Of a DNA stretch of 9,782 nt, positions 6,462-9,782 are shown one piece after another. A program made the position numbers and the translations under genes. Positions within the stretch are counted from its first letter, which is position 1. Every line of letters starts with the position of its first letter. Under the pieces are notes generated by a model that worked only from the letters and a program-made list of their open reading frames with translations, was not told where the DNA came from and ran no database searches. The stretch comes from Treponema sp. (GTDB lineage: Bacteria; Spirochaetota; Spirochaetia; Treponematales; Treponemataceae): assembly GCA_017613485.1 (NCBI GenBank), contig JAGADS010000325.1, positions 1-9,782 of the forward strand. The letters are read 5' to 3'.

Positions 6462-7259
6462 ATGAAGAAATTAATTCTTACAATTTCAGCAGTTTTAATG
6501 GCAGCCTCTTTGAGTGCTCAGTCACTTACAGGCTATGACATCATGAAAAAGGCAGATGAGGTAGCTGAGCCCAAAACATCATCTTCAACTGCAACACTCA
6601 CGATTCATTCAAAGAAAGGCTCTGACAGAATCCGCGAGGTAATCATGAAGAGCAAGGATTATGGTGATGTAAAAAAGGAAATAATAGTTTTTACAACACC
6701 AAAGGATGTTGCAGGAACAGGCTATCTTATGTTCAACTATGAGGAAGATTCAAAGGGAAACAAGAAAGACTCAGACAACTGGCTCTACCTTCCTGCAATG
6801 AAAAAGACACGCCGTATCGCTTCAAGTGGCTCAGAGAGTGAAGGAAGCTTTATGGGAACTGACTTTACCTATCAGGACATGGGAGACAGAAGCCTGAACG
6901 ATTACAACTATAATCTTCTTGGAGAAGAAAACGTTGACGGTGTTGCCTGCTACAAGGTTGAGTGCATCAGCAAAAAGCACACAGAAAAAGATCCACGCTA
7001 CATTTCCTACATCTCAAAATCAGATTTCATTTTGCGCAAGTGTGAATTCTATGACAGGCAGGATAAGCTTCACCGTGTCCTGACTTGCTCCAACTTCACT
7101 ACAATCAAGGGCTTTACAACCGCACAGAAGATGAAGATGGAGAATGTCCAGTCAGGCACATGGTCTCTCATCGAAACAAAAAATATTGTCTACAATGCAG
7201 ACGATATTGACGATTCATTGCTCACCGTTGCCGCACTTGAAAAAGGAAGAATAAGGTAA
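6462..7259 (+). CDS. Secreted outer-membrane lipoprotein-sorting (LolA-like) protein
   Basis: 265 residues. MKKLILTISAVLMAASLSA (1-19) is a signal peptide with likely cleavage before Gln20. No lipobox cysteine is present, so the mature protein is probably soluble in the periplasm. The body matches the 'outer membrane lipoprotein-sorting protein' family (COG2834, LolA/LppX-like half-barrel fold). It has VFTTPKDVAGTGYLMF (about 76-91), a WLYLPAMKKTRRI stretch (107-119) and the characteristic FMGTDFTYQDM (130-140). Members of this family next to MMPL exporters are thought to accept a hydrophobic cargo from the RND pump and carry it through the periplasm. True LolA partners LolCDE, which is absent here. 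The gene is 19 bases after mmpL, with AGGAG at 6451-6455. Cargo and direction of transport are inferred from family and context. Confidence 0.88.
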   Translation: MKKLILTISAVLMAASLSAQSLTGYDIMKKADEVAEPKTSSSTATLTIHSKKGSDRIREVIMKSKDYGDVKKEIIVFTTPKDVAGTGYLMFNYEEDSKGNKKDSDNWLYLPAMKKTRRIASSGSESEGSFMGTDFTYQDMGDRSLNDYNYNLLGEENVDGVACYKVECISKKHTEKDPRYISYISKSDFILRKCEFYDRQDKLHRVLTCSNFTTIKGFTTAQKMKMENVQSGTWSLIETKNIVYNADDIDDSLLTVAALEKGRIR

Positions 7260-7290
7260 TTTGTTTTTCCTTGCTAAATTTAATGTCATA

Positions 7291-7369
7291 GGACTGTCTA
7301 AGAAGTAGAATTTGTCATTGCCGGGCTAGACCCGGCAATCTATACAATGATGTTCTGTACAGACTGTCC
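7291..7369. mobile_element. 79-bp MITE-like element with internal hairpin
   Basis: The ends GGACTGTCT (7291-7299) and AGACTGTCC (7361-7369) are inverted repeats with 8 of 9 positions matching. Inside is a perfect 9-bp stem, ATTGCCGGG (7317-7325) and CCCGGCAAT (7331-7339), around the loop CTAGA. The structure suggests a small non-autonomous or REP-like repeat inserted between two operon genes. No target-site duplication is evident. The hairpin is followed by CTATAC rather than a T-run, so it is not a classic terminator, though it may impede or stabilise transcripts. From memory, closely similar TCATTGCCGGG palindromes recur between genes in Treponema genomes; that is recall, not a search. Confidence 0.5.
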
Positions 7370-7404
7370 GATCAAACCGGAAAATAACACATTCAGGAGT
7401 TTTC

Positions 7405-8736
7405 ATGAATAGAAAATCTTTTTCTTTTTTAATCATTTCACTTTTATGTTTTTCAAATATTGTCGCCCAGGGCATTGAATTCTCCGGAGACATACAGACT
7501 CAATGGGGTGTCGGATCGCCATGGACGGACAAAGATTCCTGCGCAGGAAGATTCATGCTTGGTGACACTTCCTTTACCGGAAAAATCGATGCATACTACG
7601 ATAACAGCTCAGCGTTTGCCATGGCTTCTGTTTCCTATGATGCTGTATCAAATTCATTTGGCTTTTCTCTTGATGAGCTTTGGATTGACTATACAGATTC
7701 TCTCTGGGGAATACGAATCGGTCGGCAAAAGGCAGCATGGGGCAAGGCAGATGGAATAGACATTACAAACGTAATCTGTCCGAGTGACATGTCAAGCTTT
7801 TCTGCAATGACAGGTGATGATTCAAAACTCGCAATCGATGCACTGCGCCTGTCTTTTTCTGGAGAACAGTTCACAGCCGATGCATATTGGATTCCATTTT
7901 TTACACCAGCAGCACTTCCACTTGATGAAGAAAACATGCTTAGGAAATTTGTCGTACCTTCTGCTGTTGATTTTCCAGTTGCACCGGGTGTGTCAATTTC
8001 TCTTCCTGTTGAAATCAATGAAATGGAGAAACCCAAGACTGCGATATGGAACGGTGAGTATGCATTAAAGCTTTCTGGATATTTTTCCGCATGTGACCTT
8101 TCCCTCTATGGCTTTTATGGTTGGGATGACATTCCCCTTTTGGACTATAGTTTGACAGGTACTTATCCATCATTTACAGGAATCATCGTGAGCGGGAATT
8201 ACCGGCACATGGGTATGATTGGTGCGGATGCAGCGGTTCCAATTGGAGAAACTGTCATCAGAATTGAAGGAGCATTCTTTCCGTTGCGGAGTATTCAAAA
8301 ATCAGCAGAAAAAATCATCGAAGAAAAAATGTCCGTTGTAACAGACGTTGAAGTTTACGAAAAACACAACGAGCTTTCAGGTCTCGTCGGTGTGGACTGG
8401 ATGCCTTCTGGATGGACAATAACCGCACAATATTTTTGTGATGCCGTTTTCGGAAACATTGGAGCACTGGAAAGGGAAGATGCATTCACACATGGTGCAA
8501 GCCTCAGCATATCAAAATCCCTGGTAAATGAAACTCTGGACTTAAGCTTAAGCGGCCTTGTCAACTTCAACGATTTTGACAGCCTTATAAGCCCTTCCGC
8601 CAGCTACAGCATTTCCGATCAAATCAAAGTTGAAGGCGGTGCATATATATTCCTGCCAGGTCCTGACAGTGATGGAGAATACGGCAAGTACAAAGACTTA
8701 AGCACAATATACATCAAGGCACGATTCAGTTTCTAA
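7405..8736 (+). CDS. Outer-membrane beta-barrel protein of the MMPL operon
   Basis: 443 residues. MNRKSFSFLIISLLCFSNIVA (1-21) is a signal peptide, with cleavage before Gln22. The mature protein alternates polar and hydrophobic residues in short strands, has aromatic girdle residues and ends in ARFSF with a terminal Phe, the usual signature of a BAM-assembled outer-membrane barrel. RIGRQKAAWGKADGIDITN (104-122) recalls the 'GRQ...WG' strand-turn of DUF1302-type and porin-like barrels that in proteobacteria accompany MMPL/RND exporters. I cannot fix the family with certainty. The ribosome site AGGAG lies 5 bases before the ATG. The gene is 145 bases after the LolA-like gene, with the hairpin element between and no obvious promoter of its own. 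It is therefore probably the third gene of the operon, giving the cargo a route to or through the outer membrane. Confidence 0.8.
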   Translation: MNRKSFSFLIISLLCFSNIVAQGIEFSGDIQTQWGVGSPWTDKDSCAGRFMLGDTSFTGKIDAYYDNSSAFAMASVSYDAVSNSFGFSLDELWIDYTDSLWGIRIGRQKAAWGKADGIDITNVICPSDMSSFSAMTGDDSKLAIDALRLSFSGEQFTADAYWIPFFTPAALPLDEENMLRKFVVPSAVDFPVAPGVSISLPVEINEMEKPKTAIWNGEYALKLSGYFSACDLSLYGFYGWDDIPLLDYSLTGTYPSFTGIIVSGNYRHMGMIGADAAVPIGETVIRIEGAFFPLRSIQKSAEKIIEEKMSVVTDVEVYEKHNELSGLVGVDWMPSGWTITAQYFCDAVFGNIGALEREDAFTHGASLSISKSLVNETLDLSLSGLVNFNDFDSLISPSASYSISDQIKVEGGAYIFLPGPDSDGEYGKYKDLSTIYIKARFSF

Positions 8737-8742
8737 AAATAT

Positions 8743-8771
8743 TTGCCATAAAAGTTTTTTGCTGATATACT
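8743..8771 (+). promoter_or_regulatory. Candidate sigma70-type promoter before the ZIP remnant and GNAT gene
   Basis: TTGCCA (8743-8748), a 17-base spacer and TATACT (8766-8771). It begins 7 bases after the barrel gene's stop. It is probably the promoter of the original ZIP transporter gene and may now drive the GNAT gene. Confidence 0.45.
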
Positions 8772-8811
8772 GAATCTTATATAGAACAAAGTTATTAGCG
8801 AGGCAAATAGA

Positions 8812-8988
8812 ATGAACTGGATAATTGCAAGGGGTCTTTTGATTCTGGATAAAGTTATTCCCCACATGCACCTTGATGAAAGGGAGGAGGGCTTAAAAAG
8901 CAATCTTCAAAAAACAACAATGATGGTGCTTGCGGTTACTCTTCATAATATTCCGGAAGGAATGGCTGTCGGTATTCTTTGCTTTTGA
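8812..8988 (+). pseudogene. Remnant of a ZIP-family metal (Zn2+) transporter
   Basis: A 58-codon open frame beginning MNWIIARGLLILDKVIPHMH and ending VTLHNIPEGMAVGILCF before TGA. HNIPEGMAVG is the diagnostic TM4 metal-binding motif of ZIP transporters (GufA/ZupT type). LLDKxIPHxHL followed by a charged EEGL loop and KTT is the normal lead-in from TM3. Intact members are roughly 250-270 residues. Here TM1-2 and everything after TM4 are missing, so the protein cannot form the metal path. A GAGG at 8800-8803, 8 bases before the ATG, and an upstream promoter survive. This suggests the first codons are original, followed by an internal deletion and loss of the 3' half. The remnant ends 25 bases before the GNAT gene. 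Confidence 0.8.
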
Positions 8989-9013
8989 AATTTAAATTGT
9001 CAGGGAAATAACT

Positions 9014-9430
9014 ATGGATATTAAAATTACAAATACAATTTCACCAGAAGAATATTTAGGACTAAGGCAGGCAGTCGGCTGGAGTGTGTTTCCAACTGAA
9101 CAGGCAGAAGCTGGTCTGCAAAATTCTCACGTAATTTGTTTCAGGGATAATGATAAAGCGGTCGCATTGGGTAGAGTGATATGGGATCATGGGTATTCCG
9201 TTCTTATTGCTGATGTGATTGTTTCTCCAGAATATCAGGGGAAGGGGCTTGGTCGAAAACTTATGGAGGCAATCATGGAATATATTCGAAGCCTTCTAAA
9301 ACCAGGTTACAGGATCATGATTTCCCTTATGGCCGCCGAAAACAAACAGGGCTTCTACAAAAAGTTCGGGTTCATAGAAAGACCAAGCGAGCTATTTGGT
9401 CCCGGTATGCATCAGTGGATTGAATATTAA
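9014..9430 (+). CDS. GNAT-family N-acetyltransferase
   Basis: 138 residues, a single compact GNAT domain. Such enzymes transfer an acetyl group from acetyl-CoA to an amine of a small molecule or protein. The acetyl-CoA pyrophosphate loop is clear in VSPEYQGKGLGRKLM (70-84), matching the (Q/R)xxGx(G/A) signature with Gln75, Gly78 and Gly80. It follows the beta-4 strand YSVLIADVIV. The C-terminal ENKQGFYKKFGF (109-120) is the usual 'FY.k.GF' segment. The substrate is not predictable. The start is supported by AGGG at 9002-9005, 8 bases upstream. It sits directly behind the ZIP remnant and may share its promoter. No terminator is evident after the stop. Confidence 0.93.
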   Translation: MDIKITNTISPEEYLGLRQAVGWSVFPTEQAEAGLQNSHVICFRDNDKAVALGRVIWDHGYSVLIADVIVSPEYQGKGLGRKLMEAIMEYIRSLLKPGYRIMISLMAAENKQGFYKKFGFIERPSELFGPGMHQWIEY

Positions 9431-9453
9431 ATGCCTTATACCCAATCAGTTTC

Positions 9454-9570
9454 TCACAAATCAATTCCCATGCAGTAGGATTCTTCCATAAGGCGATCTA
9501 CCCATTCCGGCACGACCGAAACAACTTTTACTGAAGTCATTCCGATTGGATTTAAAATATTGTTTTCCAT
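9454..9570 (-). CDS. Small 38-residue ORF of unknown function
   Basis: From the ATG at 9570 to a TGA at 9454-9456, the reading is MENNILNPIGMTSVKVVSVV followed by PEWVDRLMEESYCMGIDL. There is only a weak GAG just before the start and no convincing promoter. The frame is free of odd residues and looks protein-like. It could be a real microprotein or the C-terminal scrap of a larger gene. The end (RLMEESYCMGIDL) loosely resembles the final helix of flavodoxin-like oxidoreductases, whose N-terminal remnant lies just upstream on the same strand. I do not recognise it with confidence. Confidence 0.3.
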   Translation of the reverse strand: MENNILNPIGMTSVKVVSVVPEWVDRLMEESYCMGIDL

Positions 9571-9636
9571 TTCTCAATACTACAAGAAGAGTTAAAAATA
9601 TGCAATCTTTTTCAGACAAGACGGGCTTTTAAAAGA

Positions 9637-9714
9637 TTAAATTATGAAAGAATCCCTTATGTGTCGTGTAAATGATTCCTCCGACGGATGGCAGTAAACT
9701 ATAAATACTTTCAT
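9637..9714 (-). pseudogene. N-terminal remnant of a flavodoxin-like NAD(P)H oxidoreductase
   Basis: The minus strand has a strong GGAGG 7 bases before an ATG at 9714, followed by only 25 codons: MKVFIVYCHPSEESFTRHIR, then DSFII and TAA. MKVFIVYCHPSEESF is the first beta strand and FMN/phosphate loop that opens flavodoxin-like NAD(P)H:quinone oxidoreductases (PF02525-type; 'MKxLIVYxHPxxxSF'), which are normally about 180-240 residues. The rest is absent, so this is a gene truncated by deletion with its translation start intact. Its ATG overlaps the stop of the upstream gene (ATGA), showing it was once translationally coupled in an operon. Confidence 0.7.
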
Positions 9715-9782
9715 TTTATTTCCTCCAAATCTTTCCAAATTAAAGCACAGGCTCTCACGCTCTTTTTTCCTCCGTCAACGGC
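9711..9782 (-). CDS. 3' end of an unidentified gene entering from the right
   Basis: The minus strand is open from the window edge for 23 codons, AVDGGKKSVRACALIWKDLE then EIK, to a TGA at 9713-9711. That TGA overlaps the ATG of the oxidoreductase remnant. The GGAGG used by the downstream start lies within its last codons. There are too few residues to name a family. Confidence 0.5.
   Translation of the reverse strand, partial: AVDGGKKSVRACALIWKDLEEIK

Noticed and set aside
7317..7339. Reading the GC-rich hairpin as the intrinsic terminator of the mmpL operon
   Set aside because: There is no U-tract after the stem, and the barrel gene downstream lacks a promoter of its own. A repeat element is the better explanation.
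7689..8036. 115-codon minus-strand frame inside the beta-barrel gene
   Set aside because: It is Ser/Pro-rich antisense translation with no start signals or motifs. The plus-strand gene has a signal peptide and barrel C-terminus.
1..9782. CRISPR array, tRNA or rRNA genes, or a full insertion sequence
   Set aside because: I saw no regularly spaced repeats, no cloverleaf-like segments, no rRNA-like stretches and no transposase gene on either strand.

Overview
The window (about 40% G+C by eye) looks like chromosomal DNA of a diderm, low-to-mid-GC bacterium. A host-associated spirochaete such as a gut or rumen Treponema is my best guess. The reasons are the outer-membrane beta-barrel gene, the TetR/MMPL/LolA-like/barrel gene set, the style of the flavodoxin-family and CPBP proteins, and a GTCATTGCCGGG...CCCGGCAAT palindrome of a kind I associate with treponeme intergenic DNA. 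This placement is inference; there is no rRNA or tRNA to settle it.

Layout. (1) 1-335: 3' part of a flavodoxin-family reductase gene, possibly with a tail-end frameshift at an A8 run. (2) 417-1553: a class II Fic AMP-transferase gene with a C-terminal winged helix. Its promoter is embedded in repeated TCTGCACATA half-sites, suggesting autoregulation. (3) 1633-3186, minus strand: mntP (Mn2+ efflux) from a clear sigma70-type promoter, followed by a CPBP-family intramembrane protease gene. (4) 3282-8736: the core of the window. A divergent tetR gene (minus) faces an operon (plus) of a 785-residue MMPL/RND transporter, a secreted LolA-like lipoprotein-sorting-type protein and an outer-membrane beta-barrel protein. 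Between tetR and mmpL lie four copies of a 15-bp palindrome, GATAAC-N3-GTTAYC, placed over the mmpL promoter. (5) 8737-9782: a decaying accessory region with a 58-codon ZIP metal-transporter remnant behind a promoter, an intact GNAT acetyltransferase, a 38-codon ORF, a 25-codon N-terminal remnant of a flavodoxin-like NAD(P)H oxidoreductase, and the last 23 codons of a gene entering from the right.

How the genes work together. The MMPL (inner membrane), LolA-like (periplasm) and barrel (outer membrane) proteins form a plausible trans-envelope route for a lipid or other hydrophobic molecule. The TetR protein would repress it through the four operators until a ligand releases it. A hairpin-bearing, MITE-like 79-bp element sits between the LolA-like and barrel genes and could alter read-through within the operon. 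The Fic, MntP and CPBP genes look like independent units.

Several starts are best placed downstream of the longest ORF: mmpL at 4085, fic at 507 and mntP at 3138. In each case the longer ORF would begin inside a -35 or -10 box.
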